Assembly (NCBI GenBank): GCA_910583755.1
Contig: CAJTZO010000026.1
Location: 1-35,961, forward strand
Origin: an uncultured Clostridia bacterium
GTDB lineage: Bacteria; Bacillota; Clostridia; Lachnospirales; Anaerotignaceae
Direction: 5' to 3'
DNA: 35,961 nt
The notes under the pieces are model-generated. The model did no database searches. It was not told where the DNA came from and worked only from the letters and a program-made list of their open reading frames with translations. Of the stretch, positions 24,612 to 35,200 are shown piece by piece (within the stretch, counting starts at the first letter, position 1; each line of letters begins with the position of its first letter). Made by a program: the position numbers and the translations under genes.

Positions 24612-26645
24612 ATGAAACATTTCCTAAAAAACCAAAAATTAGTTACAAGAATTAGTGTGCTGACGATAGTCATTACTTTGCTTGGTCTTTTGATTCTTTG
24701 GATGATTATATCAAATAATATTAAATCCATTGTGCGAGAAAGTATTACAAATGAAATGACAAATGCAGTACAATCCAGAGCCGCAATTATTGATGATTAT
24801 GTCACATCTGCGGAAGAATATTTAACTTCTTTTTCTTTAGGTAGAGAAGTTAGAGACCTTCTTGCTTATCCAGATGACCCAGAATTATTAAAAAAAGCAC
24901 AACGATATACAGAAGATTTTGCAAAGGTAAAAGGTATTTTTGAAGGTTTATATATTGCAACTCCTGATACATATGTTTTGACACATACTTCTCCCCAAGC
25001 AATCGGCATTACTACACGGCAGGGGAATTCTTTAGATACTTTTCGCGATACTATTTTGTCACAAAAGGAATTAAGTAATTTGGGAATTATGGTGTCACCG
25101 GGAACAGGAAATATGGTAGTTTCTATGTATTATCCTATTTTTGAAGGGGAAAAATGCATTGGTTTTGTAGGTGCAGCTGTATATGCAAATAGGTTGATGG
25201 ATTCTTTATTAGAATTGAAATTGAAAAGCCTTCCAAATAGTGAATATGTTTTTATTGATGTAGAAACCAATAGCTATCTTTATCATAAAGATGAAAATTT
25301 ACTAAATAAAGAAATCGTTGACAAAGGACATTTGGAAATTGTAGAACGTGTAAAAAAAGAAAAAAATATAGAAGCGAATGTATATGTTTATCAAGATGCA
25401 AGCAACAAACAACAAATGGTAACCTATAAATATTTAGAAAATCGTAACTGGGTATTTATGGTACAGGATAGTGCTTCTGAAGTATTTCGTCCTGTTGTTA
25501 CAGCAGGGGTTATCATTGGTTCAGCATGTGTAGTAGTAGCTGCTTTGATTATTTTTACTACTCTTTTTGTTTTAAAAAAGACAGCGAAAGAATTAATGAT
25601 AGTAGAAGATGCCATTGCTAGTTTAGGAAAGTTTGACCTTTCTGCTGATAAGGAGTTAGGACAATTTTATGACCGTAAAGATGAGATTGGCATGATTGCA
25701 AATGCTACCCATGATGTTTGTCATCATTTAGCAAAATCCGTAGAAGATATTGGAAGAATTTTAGGAGAAATGGCAGATGGCAATTTAACAGTTGATGTAG
25801 AAAAAAACAAAGTTTATTATATCGGCAGTTTAGAGGTCTTAGTAGGAAGTTTACAAACAATCCGTTCAAAACTAACAAAAGTGTTAAAAGAAATTGCGCA
25901 TGTTTCAAAACAAGTCAATGCAGAAGCAGAACAAGTTTCTACTAGAGCAGAATCTTTATCACAAGGAGCAGCAGAACAAGCATCTTCTATTCAAGAATTG
26001 TCTGACGCGATTAATCATATTTCTGAACAGGTAGAGATTACTGCTGATTTTGCGAACATTGCAGAAAAAGAAAATGTGCAATCTCATGAAAAGATTAAAA
26101 CTTGTAGCGGATATATGAATGAATTGGTAGAAGCAATGGGAACGATTGACGGAAAATCAAAAGAAATTATTAAAGTCATAAAGACGATTGATGATATTGC
26201 TTCTCAAACAAAAATATTGTCTTTGAATGCTAGTATAGAGGCATCAAGAGCAGGTATTGCAGGGAAAGGTTTTGCAGTGGTGGCAAATGAAGTAAAAAAT
26301 TTGGCAAACAAATCTGCAGAAGCAGCAAAAAATACAGCACTTTTGATTGAAAGTACCGTGACCGCTGTAGAAAAAGGAAGTCATATTTCCAACATTACTA
26401 GTCAGTCTTTGCAAGAAGTGGTGGAAAGTGCAGAAAAAGTATCTCAGTCTGTAAGTTCTATTTTTGAAACAACACGTGACCAATCACAAACGGTAAATCA
26501 GATTTCACAAGGATTAAAACAAATTTCAAATGTTGTGCAAGTAAATTGTGATGTTGTTATGGATTCTGCCGCAGCAAGTGGAGATTTGGCAGAACAGGCT
26601 GGTATTTTAAATGAGCAAGTTGTAAAATTTCAACTAGAAGATTAA
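24612..26645 (+). CDS. Methyl-accepting chemotaxis protein with extracellular Cache sensor
   Basis: The 677 residues run TM1 (9-34), an extracellular double-Cache domain (about 35-290; YIATPDTYVLTHTSPQAIGI, YPIFEGEKCIGFVGAAVY), TM2 (about 297-323), a HAMP region, and a long cytoplasmic coiled coil. Its signalling tip reads IDDIASQTKILSLNASIEASRAGIAGKG. The core differs slightly from the common NLLALNAxIEAARAG (KILSLNASIEASRAG), as is usual in Clostridia. It signals to CheA/CheW. AAAGGA stands 10 bases before ATG. It likely shares a transcript with the MarR gene. Confidence 0.95.
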   Translation: MKHFLKNQKLVTRISVLTIVITLLGLLILWMIISNNIKSIVRESITNEMTNAVQSRAAIIDDYVTSAEEYLTSFSLGREVRDLLAYPDDPELLKKAQRYTEDFAKVKGIFEGLYIATPDTYVLTHTSPQAIGITTRQGNSLDTFRDTILSQKELSNLGIMVSPGTGNMVVSMYYPIFEGEKCIGFVGAAVYANRLMDSLLELKLKSLPNSEYVFIDVETNSYLYHKDENLLNKEIVDKGHLEIVERVKKEKNIEANVYVYQDASNKQQMVTYKYLENRNWVFMVQDSASEVFRPVVTAGVIIGSACVVVAALIIFTTLFVLKKTAKELMIVEDAIASLGKFDLSADKELGQFYDRKDEIGMIANATHDVCHHLAKSVEDIGRILGEMADGNLTVDVEKNKVYYIGSLEVLVGSLQTIRSKLTKVLKEIAHVSKQVNAEAEQVSTRAESLSQGAAEQASSIQELSDAINHISEQVEITADFANIAEKENVQSHEKIKTCSGYMNELVEAMGTIDGKSKEIIKVIKTIDDIASQTKILSLNASIEASRAGIAGKGFAVVANEVKNLANKSAEAAKNTALLIESTVTAVEKGSHISNITSQSLQEVVESAEKVSQSVSSIFETTRDQSQTVNQISQGLKQISNVVQVNCDVVMDSAAASGDLAEQAGILNEQVVKFQLED

Positions 26646-26646
26646 A

Positions 26647-26695
26647 AACCTGTTTCAGGTAGGGAATTGGTTCTCTGCCTGAAACAGGTTTTTTT
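26647..26695 (+). terminator. Terminator of the chemoreceptor gene
   Basis: Stem AAACCTGTTTCAGG / CCTGAAACAGGTTT with an 18 nt loop, then a T-run, starting 1-2 bases after the stop codon. Confidence 0.9.
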
Positions 26696-26700
26696 ACGAT

Positions 26701-26732
26701 AAAAGAAAGATGCTATACAAATAATAGCACCT
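26701..26732 (-). terminator. Terminator of tRNA-Arg
   Basis: On the minus strand stem GGTGCTAT / ATAGCATC (one G-U pair) with loop TATTTGT is followed by TTTCTTTT. Confidence 0.75.
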
Positions 26733-26739
26733 TTTTTAG

Positions 26740-26813
<74 letters not shown>

Positions 26814-26840
26814 GAAGTATTAAAAATGAAGACAAGAGTT

Positions 26841-26869
26841 ATAATACAATAAACAAAACAATTTGTCAA
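26841..26869 (-). promoter_or_regulatory. Promoter of tRNA-Arg
   Basis: TTGACA (26864-26869), 17 bp, TATTAT (26841-26846) on the minus strand. Confidence 0.8.
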
Positions 26870-26973
26870 TAGGTTTTTTAAAAAAAGAAAATTATGTTTT
26901 TTTAATTCAAGAAAGGGTTTACATTTTTTTTCTAATAATTTACCATAACATATAAAAAATAAATTTCTTTTAT

Positions 26974-27003
26974 TTGACAAAAATCGTCAATTAACCTTAA
27001 AAT
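26974..27003 (+). promoter_or_regulatory. Promoter of the LTA-synthase-like gene
   Basis: TTGACA (26974-26979), 18 bp, TAAAAT (26998-27003). The -35 box is the left arm of a TTGAC...GTCAA inverted repeat. Confidence 0.65.
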
Positions 27004-27058
27004 GATATTTGTATGCAAAAAATCATAAAAAAATTATGAAACATGTGGGAGAGATAAT

Positions 27059-28939
27059 ATGAAAAGAAAAAGAATAAAAATAGGGCACTTCCTTTCCATA
27101 ATACTGATTTGTTTTTGTTCCATAAAGTTAACAGAAATATTGTTTTCTTTAAATACCTCAGCCGAACTAGAACAAATATTCTTTTTTGAACGAAATTTAA
27201 AAGACTATCCTTTTTTATTTTGGTTAAATTGTTTTCCGATTCTCTTTGTTATCCTTCTGTTTTATTTTATTACCAATCATACCCTGTTTAGTATTTGCTT
27301 GTGGAGCGGAATTTTTTATAGTCTTGCTTTTGCAAATAATATGAAAATACAGATGCGACAAGACCCAGTTATGCCTTCTGATATTACATTAGTGCGGGAA
27401 TTGCTTGGCATTATACAAGGATTTGATAAAACAATGCTGGAAGAAGTAAAATCCATGTTTTTTTTATTTTTGTTATTCCTGTTCGGTACTCTCCTTTTGT
27501 TTAAAAATAAAAAAATGAATCGTAGTATAAGAATTGCTGGTATTCTTGCTGTTTTAGCAGGAGGACTGTTTGTCAATCAAACATGGTATGCCAATGAAAG
27601 AGAATATAATAAATATCCAGTGTTAGGCAATATTTATTTTTCTGTAAATCAATATCATTCTAAAGGATTTGTCTATTGCTTTTTCCGAAATATTAATCTG
27701 ATGACTGTGAAAAAACCGACTGGTTACCATCCATTACAGTATGCACAAGCAGAACATCCCCCAAGTGTTACAAAGCAACAAACCGAAAATTTACCCAATA
27801 TTATTATGATTATGGGAGAAGCTTATTCTGACTTAAGTATCAATGAACACATTGATTTTTCTAACTATACTGACCCTATGGAAGAATATAAAAAAATTAT
27901 TTGTCAGGAGGATGTAATCGCAGGGCATATTGTGGTGCCTAATTTTGGCGGAGGAACTGCTGACACAGAATATGATGTACTAACTGCTTGTCCTACAGTA
28001 TGCTTAAATAATAATTCACCTTCTTATGACTTTGTTAGAAAAAAATTTGATGCTTTGCCTAGAAGGTTATCCCAAATTGGTTATGATACCTTGGCAATCC
28101 ATCCCGGTTATCATTGGTTTTATAATCGTTTTAATGTTTATCCATATTTTGGTTTTGATGACTTTCTTCATCTTTCCTCTTTTCATCCTTATGAACAAAG
28201 CAAAGGAGGGTATATTACAGATGATGCTGCAGTGGATATGATATTAAATACATTGTATCAACATATAGAACAAAGTGAGAATCCACTTTTTTCCTTTACC
28301 GTTACCATACAAAATCATGGCCCTTATCAAGATAAATACCATGACACTGCAAAGAATTTTGATACAGATATCTTTTTAACGGCTAATGAAAAAAATATGC
28401 TTTATAATTATTTTAATGGAGTAAAAGATGTGGATGCATCAATTGCGAAACTTTTGACAGCTTTAGAGGAACTGGAAGAACCTGTTGTTGTGGTCTATTT
28501 TGGAGACCATTTACCCGGTTTTTCCAATGGAACGGACTTTTTTGAAATATTGGAGTATGATATTGATATTGAAGGAACAGCAGAGCAAAGACTTGGTGTA
28601 TATGAAACACCTTATTTTATCTGGCAAAATCAAAGTGCGAAAGAGAGCACAAAGTTATTAGAAAGAAAACAAGAATTGCAACTACCAGAAGGAAATGTTA
28701 TTAACTCTTATTATTTAGGTGCTATGCTGATAGAACTGATTGGATTAGATGGGCTTTCTCCCCTTTATGACTATGTCAATGAAATGAGAAAAGAAATTCC
28801 TGTTATGGCAAATGGTGCTCTTTTTTCTAAAGGGTATTATAAAGACAAAGAAGAAGCGACAGCAGAAGAATTGGAAAAAATAGAGTATCTTGCTGGTTGG
28901 CAATACTACAAGTTATTTGACGAAAAGATAGAACCTTAA
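27059..28939 (+). CDS. LTA synthase-like sulfatase-fold membrane enzyme
   Basis: The 626 residues have five N-terminal hydrophobic segments (between 9 and 172) and an extracellular alkaline-phosphatase/sulfatase-fold domain (about 245-560). Visible active-site parts are NIIMIMGEAYSD (metal ligand Glu254), GGGTADTEYD (nucleophile Thr300), QNHGPY (His420) and YFGDHLPG (Asp483, His484). The family makes lipoteichoic acid by moving glycerol phosphate from phosphatidylglycerol, or adds phosphoglycerol to other envelope glycans. GGGAGAG precedes ATG. The last codons and the TAA stop coincide with the truncated head of repeat copy F (GAACCTTAA against GAACTTTAA in other copies). The LCP genes follow. 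Confidence 0.9.
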   Translation: MKRKRIKIGHFLSIILICFCSIKLTEILFSLNTSAELEQIFFFERNLKDYPFLFWLNCFPILFVILLFYFITNHTLFSICLWSGIFYSLAFANNMKIQMRQDPVMPSDITLVRELLGIIQGFDKTMLEEVKSMFFLFLLFLFGTLLLFKNKKMNRSIRIAGILAVLAGGLFVNQTWYANEREYNKYPVLGNIYFSVNQYHSKGFVYCFFRNINLMTVKKPTGYHPLQYAQAEHPPSVTKQQTENLPNIIMIMGEAYSDLSINEHIDFSNYTDPMEEYKKIICQEDVIAGHIVVPNFGGGTADTEYDVLTACPTVCLNNNSPSYDFVRKKFDALPRRLSQIGYDTLAIHPGYHWFYNRFNVYPYFGFDDFLHLSSFHPYEQSKGGYITDDAAVDMILNTLYQHIEQSENPLFSFTVTIQNHGPYQDKYHDTAKNFDTDIFLTANEKNMLYNYFNGVKDVDASIAKLLTALEELEEPVVVVYFGDHLPGFSNGTDFFEILEYDIDIEGTAEQRLGVYETPYFIWQNQSAKESTKLLERKQELQLPEGNVINSYYLGAMLIELIGLDGLSPLYDYVNEMRKEIPVMANGALFSKGYYKDKEEATAEELEKIEYLAGWQYYKLFDEKIEP

Positions 28940-29078
28940 TACGAAACTAGCGTTTCGCTAAAAAGATTGATTTTATCAGGAAAAACGCTAGTTTTTCCAG
29001 TAAAGTTTTTTGTCCAACTTTTTTTTAAAAAAGTTGGTGGGTGTGGGTGAAGTCCACAAAAAAAGGTTTTATTGACGG
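28931..29078 (+). repeat. Hairpin element, copy F (head truncated)
   Basis: The element begins at GAACCTTAAT, inside the end of the LTA-synthase-like gene. Loop 1 is TAGC (28948-28951) and loop 2 GCTA (28987-28990). Hairpin 3 is intact, hairpin 4 is worn (TGTGG/CCACA), and the tail is TTATTGACGGG. It fills the first half of the 251-base gap to the LCP genes. Confidence 0.9.
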
Positions 29079-29109
29079 GTTTTCTTTACAAGAAAGCATG
29101 AAAAAGGTG

Positions 29110-29138
29110 TTGTATTGTTTTTTGGATTTTGCTATAAT
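29110..29138 (+). promoter_or_regulatory. Promoter of the LCP gene pair
   Basis: TTGTAT (29110-29115), 17 bp, TATAAT (29133-29138). Confidence 0.7.
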
Positions 29139-29190
29139 AAAAGACGATAAAGGAACAAACAATGATATGGGATGAAGTGGGAGAAAAATT

Positions 29191-30276
29191 GTGAATGGAC
29201 CAAGAATGATAAGATATCAAAAAAAGAAAAGAAAAAGAAGAAGAAATATGCTTCTGCTGTTTTTACTCTTACTTGTTACAGTATGTAGCGTAGTAGGGTT
29301 TCGTATGGTGTTAAGAAAAGAAGGAGTTGGAAAAGACCATAGCAAAAAAGCAGTCAATCCAGAACCAGTTAAGGTAGAACAACTAAAAGAAGAAATCAAA
29401 GAAAAAGAACCCGTTAAGCCAGTCAATGTAGCAGTATTTGGTGTGGATAATGATGGATTCCGAACAGATGTTAATTTTATTGTTTCTTTTCATGAGGAAA
29501 CAAAGGATATTCATTTTGTATCTGTTCCAAGAGATACCCGTGTGGTTATGACAGAAGAAATGCTTGCTTCTTTGGAAGAAAGAAATAAGTTTATTCCTTA
29601 TAGAAATGGTGTCAAAGGACAATGTAAATTAACAGAAGTACATGCTTATGCAGGCGAAGAATACAGAGATAAATTTTCAGTAGAAATGTTAGAAGATTTA
29701 TTAAACATTGAAATTGATTATTTTGTAAAGGTAGATTTAGATGCGTTCCGTGAAATTGTGGATGCCGTAGGTGGTGTGGATATGGAAGTAGAGGAACGTT
29801 TGTATTATAATGACCCTGTTCAAAACTTGTATATTGATTTACAGCCTGGATATCAGCACCTTGATGGTAAAAAAGCAGAACAGCTTGTTCGTTTTCGAGA
29901 AGGCTATGCACAAAAAGATTTAAAAAGAATCCAAGTACAACAGGATTTTATGAAAGCATTATTGGAAAAGGTAGGTTCTACTTCAACCATCCTTGAAAAT
30001 TTGCCTGATATTGCAAAAGTTTTGTGGGAGTCCATTGAAACAGATGCAACTTTGAAGGATGTTCTAAAATATGCAAAATATATCAAAGACATTGATGTCA
30101 ATAAAATGACAATGGAAACGATACCCGGAACAGGTGGTGCTTATTTTGACCATGATGAGGAAGGCACCAAAGAATTAGTGGACAGAGTATTTTATGGGAT
30201 AGAAAAAGAAAATCCGGAAGAAGAATTAAAAGAAACAGAAGAATTGAATGAGGAAGAAAATGAAGAAGCGATATAA
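29191..30276 (+). CDS. LytR-CpsA-Psr (LCP) family glycopolymer ligase 1
   Basis: LCP enzymes attach wall teichoic acid or capsule-type polymers to peptidoglycan outside the membrane. The 361 residues comprise a basic cytoplasmic start, one membrane segment (about 15-36), a spacer, and the LCP domain (about 75-300; NVAVFGVDNDGFRTDVNF, SVPRDTRVVM, FREIVDAVGGVDMEV, KAEQLVRFREGYAQKDLKRIQVQQ). The end is a very acidic Glu-rich tail (330-361) with no LytR_C domain. The start is GTG with GGGAGA 8 bases upstream. It is 37 bases ahead of a second LCP gene. Confidence 0.92.
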   Translation: MNGPRMIRYQKKKRKRRRNMLLLFLLLLVTVCSVVGFRMVLRKEGVGKDHSKKAVNPEPVKVEQLKEEIKEKEPVKPVNVAVFGVDNDGFRTDVNFIVSFHEETKDIHFVSVPRDTRVVMTEEMLASLEERNKFIPYRNGVKGQCKLTEVHAYAGEEYRDKFSVEMLEDLLNIEIDYFVKVDLDAFREIVDAVGGVDMEVEERLYYNDPVQNLYIDLQPGYQHLDGKKAEQLVRFREGYAQKDLKRIQVQQDFMKALLEKVGSTSTILENLPDIAKVLWESIETDATLKDVLKYAKYIKDIDVNKMTMETIPGTGGAYFDHDEEGTKELVDRVFYGIEKENPEEELKETEELNEEENEEAI

Positions 30277-30313
30277 AAGATTTGTATGATAATAATAATA
30301 AAGGTGGAGAAAA

Positions 30314-31705
30314 ATGGGTAAAAGAATGGATAGGTATGCAAATAAAGGAAGATTTCATCAGCCGCCTCCGCAAAGAAGTATGCCAAGACAAAAACAGAAA
30401 AAAAAATCAGGGCTGCTTGCTACATTTTTTAAAATCGTATTAAGTATTATATTTATTTTTTGCATTGGAGCAGGTGGTGCTGCATTTGCTTATTATAAAA
30501 TAACAGGAGGATTTGGTACTGAAAAAATAGAAACAGCACAAGTACCAGAAAAACAACCAACTTCCAGCACTGCAAAAGATACCAGTCTTTTAGATGCCTT
30601 AAAAAAGAAGAATATTAAAATTAATGTAGCAGTATTTGGTGTAGATGGGGATGGTACCCGTACAGATGTTATGTTTGTTGCGCATTTTGACAGTGAAAAA
30701 CAAATGACAAGTCTTGTTTCTTTGCCAAGAGATACCAGAGTGGAAATTGTACCAACGGTCACAAGTGAAATGAAACAGAAAAAAAAATATTATCAATCTC
30801 CTACAAAATTAAATGCAGTTCATGCTTATGCTGGAAAAGAAGATGGCTGCAAAATGCTTGTTAAGCAGCTAGAAAGTATGCTTGGAATAGAAATTGACCA
30901 TTATGTAAAAGTCGATTTAAACGCATTTCGGAAAATAGTGGATACCATAGGGGGGGTAGAAGTAAATGTACCACAGGATATGTATTATAAAGACCCTGTT
31001 CAAAATTTGCTCATCAATTTAAAAGCGGGTAGACAAGTTTTAGATGGAGATAAAGCAGAACAGCTTGTTCGCTTTCGAAGTTATAAAATGGGTGACATTG
31101 CCCGTGTAGAAGTACAACAGCAGTTTTTAAAGGCGTTTGCAAAAAAAGTAACTAGTAGTGACACAATTATGAAGAATATACCTGGTTATATTGAAATGCT
31201 TTATTCTGATGTAGAAACAGATGTTACGCTATCAGATGCTTTAAAGTATGTAAATTATGTTAGTATGGTAGACCCCAATAAAATAAAAATGGAACTGCTG
31301 CCTGGTGTACCACAGGATATTGATAGAGTTTCTTATTATATTTATAATGAAGAAGAAACCAAAAAAATGGTAGATAGAATTTTCTTTGGCATTGGCTTGG
31401 AGGAAGAAGAAGAAACCAGTGACAGCAGAGAATATACCATAGAGGTTGCAAATGGTGGTTATACAGAAGGACTTGCAGGTAGAGTAAGGGATTATTTGCA
31501 AGACGAAGGATATCATATTTCAGGCGTTTCTACCTATACAGGTGCAAAAAAGGAATATACCCGTATTATTGTAAAAGAACAAGGAATTGGTGGGGATTTA
31601 AAGGATTATTTCTTAGATGCAAGAGTAGAAATGGATGAGGAGAACTTGTTACCAGCAGATGTTGATATTAAAATTATTATTGGTACAGAACAAACGAATA
31701 TCTAA
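30314..31705 (+). CDS. LCP family glycopolymer ligase 2 with LytR_C domain
   Basis: This 463-residue paralog of the preceding gene has a basic Gln-rich cytoplasmic segment (1-32), a membrane segment (about 35-57), an LCP domain (about 97-345; VAVFGVDGDGTRTDVMFV, SLPRDTRVEI, FRKIVDTIGGVEVNV, KAEQLVRFRSYKMGDIARVEVQQ) and a C-terminal LytR_C domain (about 372-460; IEVANGGYTEGLAGRVRDYL). GGTGGAG precedes ATG. The domain cores of the two proteins are closely alike, indicating a tandem duplication with gain or loss of the C-terminal domain. Confidence 0.93.
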   Translation: MGKRMDRYANKGRFHQPPPQRSMPRQKQKKKSGLLATFFKIVLSIIFIFCIGAGGAAFAYYKITGGFGTEKIETAQVPEKQPTSSTAKDTSLLDALKKKNIKINVAVFGVDGDGTRTDVMFVAHFDSEKQMTSLVSLPRDTRVEIVPTVTSEMKQKKKYYQSPTKLNAVHAYAGKEDGCKMLVKQLESMLGIEIDHYVKVDLNAFRKIVDTIGGVEVNVPQDMYYKDPVQNLLINLKAGRQVLDGDKAEQLVRFRSYKMGDIARVEVQQQFLKAFAKKVTSSDTIMKNIPGYIEMLYSDVETDVTLSDALKYVNYVSMVDPNKIKMELLPGVPQDIDRVSYYIYNEEETKKMVDRIFFGIGLEEEEETSDSREYTIEVANGGYTEGLAGRVRDYLQDEGYHISGVSTYTGAKKEYTRIIVKEQGIGGDLKDYFLDARVEMDEENLLPADVDIKIIIGTEQTNI

Positions 31706-31710
31706 TAAAA

Positions 31711-31744
31711 AGGACTGTTTCATAAAATTAGAAACAGTCCTTTT
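31711..31744 (+). terminator. Terminator of the LCP pair
   Basis: Stem AAGGACTGTTTC / GAAACAGTCCTT with a T-rich end follows a few bases after the stop codon. Confidence 0.88.
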
Positions 31745-31868
31745 GTTTTGTGATAGAAGGAAAGAAACATATGGAAAGATAAGACAATGGAAATATTAGA
31801 TAATTTGGAAAAAGGGAAAGTAAAAAAAGAAAGGATTGATTATTTGTATCGTTCGTAAAGATGCAACA

Positions 31869-31900
31869 CAAAAAAAATACCCCTTGAAAAATCAAGGGAT
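31869..31900 (-). terminator. Terminator of tRNA-Leu
   Basis: On the minus strand stem CCCTTGA / TCAAGGG with loop TTTT is followed by GTATTTTTTTT. Confidence 0.85.
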
Positions 31901-31906
31901 ATATCA

Positions 31907-31991
31907 TGCGGATAACAGGACTTGAACCTGCACCACCAATACTGGGACAAGAATCTGAATCTTGCGCGTCTGCCAATTCCGCCATATCCGC
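31907..31991 (-). tRNA. tRNA-Leu (anticodon CAG)
   Basis: 85 nt class II tRNA with acceptor GCGGATA/TATCCGC, D-arm GGCGGAATTGGCAGACGC, anticodon stem CAAGA/TCTTG with loop TTCAGAT, and a long variable arm (GTCCCAGTATTGGTGGTG region). The T-loop is GGTTCAAGTCC and the discriminator A. It decodes CUG. CCA is not encoded. Confidence 0.94.
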
Positions 31992-32002
31992 ATATCTTAA
32001 TT

Positions 32003-32031
32003 ATTATACTATAAAGTGGAAATATTGTCAA
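32003..32031 (-). promoter_or_regulatory. Consensus promoter of tRNA-Leu
   Basis: TTGACA (32026-32031), 17 bp, TATAAT (32003-32008) on the minus strand: a perfect sigma-A match. Confidence 0.88.
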
Positions 32032-32074
32032 GATTAAAATTCTTTTGGAATAAGTGAAGGAACAAAAGTTCTCC

Positions 32075-32258
32075 CAGTCTGTCAATAAAGTCTTTTTTTG
32101 TAGGTTTCACCCACATCCACCAATTTTTTTAAAAAAGTTGGACAAAAAACTTTCATAGAAAAACTAGCGTTTTTCCTTATCAAATCAATCTTTTTAGCGA
32201 AACACTAGTTTCGCATTAAGGTTTGAGGTCTAGCCCTTAAGGTTTTTTGACAAGATGA
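32075..32258 (-). repeat. Hairpin element, copy G (inverted)
   Basis: Tail end CAGTCTGTCAATAAAG starts at 32075 and head end GGTTTTTTGACAAGATGAGG finishes near 32258. In element sense loop 1 is TAGT (plus-strand ACTA, 32204-32207) and loop 2 GCTA (plus-strand TAGC, 32165-32168), pairable with one G-U. It lies between tRNA-Leu and the end of ileS. Confidence 0.92.
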
Positions 32259-32295
32259 GGGGAACGAAAGTTCCCCTCTATTTTTTTAATATCAA

Positions 32296-35200
32296 TTATA
32301 ATTTTTCAACACCAAGTGTTACCTTTTCACCATTGATATTCCATTCTTTGGTATGCGTACCACCTTTTCCAGCTACAAATTCTTCTGCTAAAACATCTGA
32401 TTTAATATCATTGTTTGCGATAATTTCAGCGATTTTTGCACTACCTTCATGATATACTTTAATTTTGTCCATAACCTCAAAGTTTGCTTCTTTTCTCATT
32501 GTTTGGATTTTGCTTGTAATTTCTCGAACAAAACCTTCTTCAATCAGTTCTGGTGTTAAGTTTGTATCAATAACAACTGTCACATCATTGTTTTTAGAAG
32601 TAACAAAACCATCTTTTTCTGCGGTATCAACTAAAACATCCTCTTGTTCTAATACAACATTTTCGCCATCAATTACAAGGGTTGCTTTACCATCTGCTTT
32701 TAAGGTATCCATAAAGGTATTACCATCCACTACTTTTAAGGCTTCTCCAATTTTTGGGACAAGTTTACCATATTTTTTACCTAATGTTCTTAATTGTGGC
32801 TTAAAGGTATATGTTGTAAAACCTTCCACATCTTGGGTAAAAGTAACATTTTTAATGTTCAATTCTTCTTTGATAATGTCTTGATATTCTTGAGGCAATT
32901 CCTGCTCTGCTTTGACATACATCATTGCCATAGGCTGACGGTTTTTCATATTAGCTGCATTTCTTGCAGCACGACCTTCTACAACAATTTTTAATACAAA
33001 GTCCATGTTATCTTCTAAATCTTTGTCAACCCATTCTGCATGATATTCTGGCCAGTCACAAAGATGAACACTTTCTTTAGCAGTTTCATCTACCTTTTTC
33101 ACAATGTTATTATAAATTTCTTCTGCAATAAATGGGGTAAAAGGTGCTGTCAATTTTGCCATTGTCACTAAAACAGTGTGTAATGTCATATAAGCATTAA
33201 TTTTGTCTTGTGGCATATCTTTGCCCCAGAAACGTTCTCTACTTCTTCTAACATACCAGTTACTCAAGTCATCTACAAATTCTGCCATTGCTCTAGCAGG
33301 TTCTGTAATTTTATAAGATTCCAGACCTTCATCTACAAATTTATTTAAAGTTTGCAGTTTAGAAAGAATCCATTTATCCATAGGAGATAATTTTTCATAA
33401 TCCAGTTGATATTTTGTTGGATTAAACTGGTCAATTTCTGCATAAAGTACATAAAAAGCATAGGTGTTCCAAAGGGTACCCATATATTTTCTTTGCATTT
33501 CGTTAACTGCTTCTTCATAGTAACGACTAGGCAGCCATGGCGCACTGTTGGCATAGAAGTACCAACGAACCGCATCAGCACCTTGTTTGTTTAATGCATC
33601 CCAAGGGTCAACCACATTGCCTTTGTGTTTACTCATTTTTTGTCCGTCTTTATCCTGAACATGTCCCAATACAATACAGTTTTTAAAAGAAGATTTATCA
33701 AAAAGCAAAGTGCTAACTGCAAGTAAAGTATAGAACCAGCCTCTTGTTTGGTCAACTGCTTCACTGATAAAGTCTGCTGGGAAGTTTGCATCAAAAAGTT
33801 CTTTGTTTTCAAATGGATAGTGGAACTGTGCAAAAGGCATACTTCCGCTGTCAAACCAACAGTCAATAACCTCTGGAACTCTTGTCATTAATTTTCCACA
33901 TTCTGGACAAGTGATATGAACTGCATCAATAAAAGGCTTATGAAGTTCAATGTCTTCTGGACAATCTGGAGACATTTCTTTTAATTCTGCAATACTACCA
34001 ATGGTATGTCTATGTCCACATTCACATTCCCAAATAGGAAGTGGAGTACCCCAATAACGTTCACGACTTAAGCCCCAGTCAATCACATTTTCCAAGAAGT
34101 TTCCAAAACGTCCCTCTTTAATATTATCTGGATACCAGTTAATGGTACGGTTATTGGCTACTAAATTATCTCTTAATGCTGTCATTTTGATAAACCATGT
34201 ACTTCTAGCATAGTAGATAAGTGGTGTGTCACATCTCCAACAGAAAGGATAATTATGTTCAAATGGAATTGCTGCAAACAATGCGCCACTTTCTTTTAAA
34301 TAATCTAATACCAATGGGTCAGCATCTTTTACAAATTTACCAGCAAAAGGACCTGCTTCTTTTGTCATAAAGCCTTGACTATCCACATATTGACGGAAGA
34401 CAATATCATATTTTTGGCATACACGAGCATCATCTTCACCAAATGCGCCAGCAGAGTGAACAACACCTGTACCATCTGTTAATGTTACATAGTCGTCACA
34501 AGTTACATAAAACCCTTTTGGGTCTGTTTCGATAAAGTCAAACAATGGTTCATATCTTTGATATTCTAATTCTTTTCCTGTTTTGGTTTCTACTACTTCA
34601 TAATTTCCTTCCCCTAAAACGTCATCTAACAAGGCAGAAGCAAGGATAAAATATTCCTCTTTATATTTTACTTTTGCATATTCTTCTTTTGCATTGACAG
34701 TTAAGGCAACATTAGAAGGTAATGTCCATGGAGTGGTTGTCCATGCAAGGAAATATTCCTTTTCTTTTCCTTCCACTTTAAATTTTGTGATACAAGAAGT
34801 TTCTTTTACATCTTTATATCCTTGTGCAACTTCATGGCTAGAAAGAGCTGTACCACAACGAGGGCAATAAGGTACAACCTTGTGTCCTTTATAGAGCAAT
34901 CCTTTGTCCCAAATTTGTTTTAAAGCCCACCATTCTGATTCAATGTAGTCATTGTGATACGTAACATAAGGATTATCCATATCCGCCCAAAAGCCAACAC
35001 GGTCACTCATTTCACGCCATTCGCCTTCATATTTCCAAACACTTTCTTTACATTTTCCGATAAAAGGTTCAATGCCATATTCTTCAATTTGTGGTTTACC
35101 ACTGATATTCAAAGATTTTTCAACTTCCAATTCGACAGGCAAACCGTGGGTATCCCATCCTGCTTTTCTTAATACTTTGTAACCCTTCATTGTTTTATAA

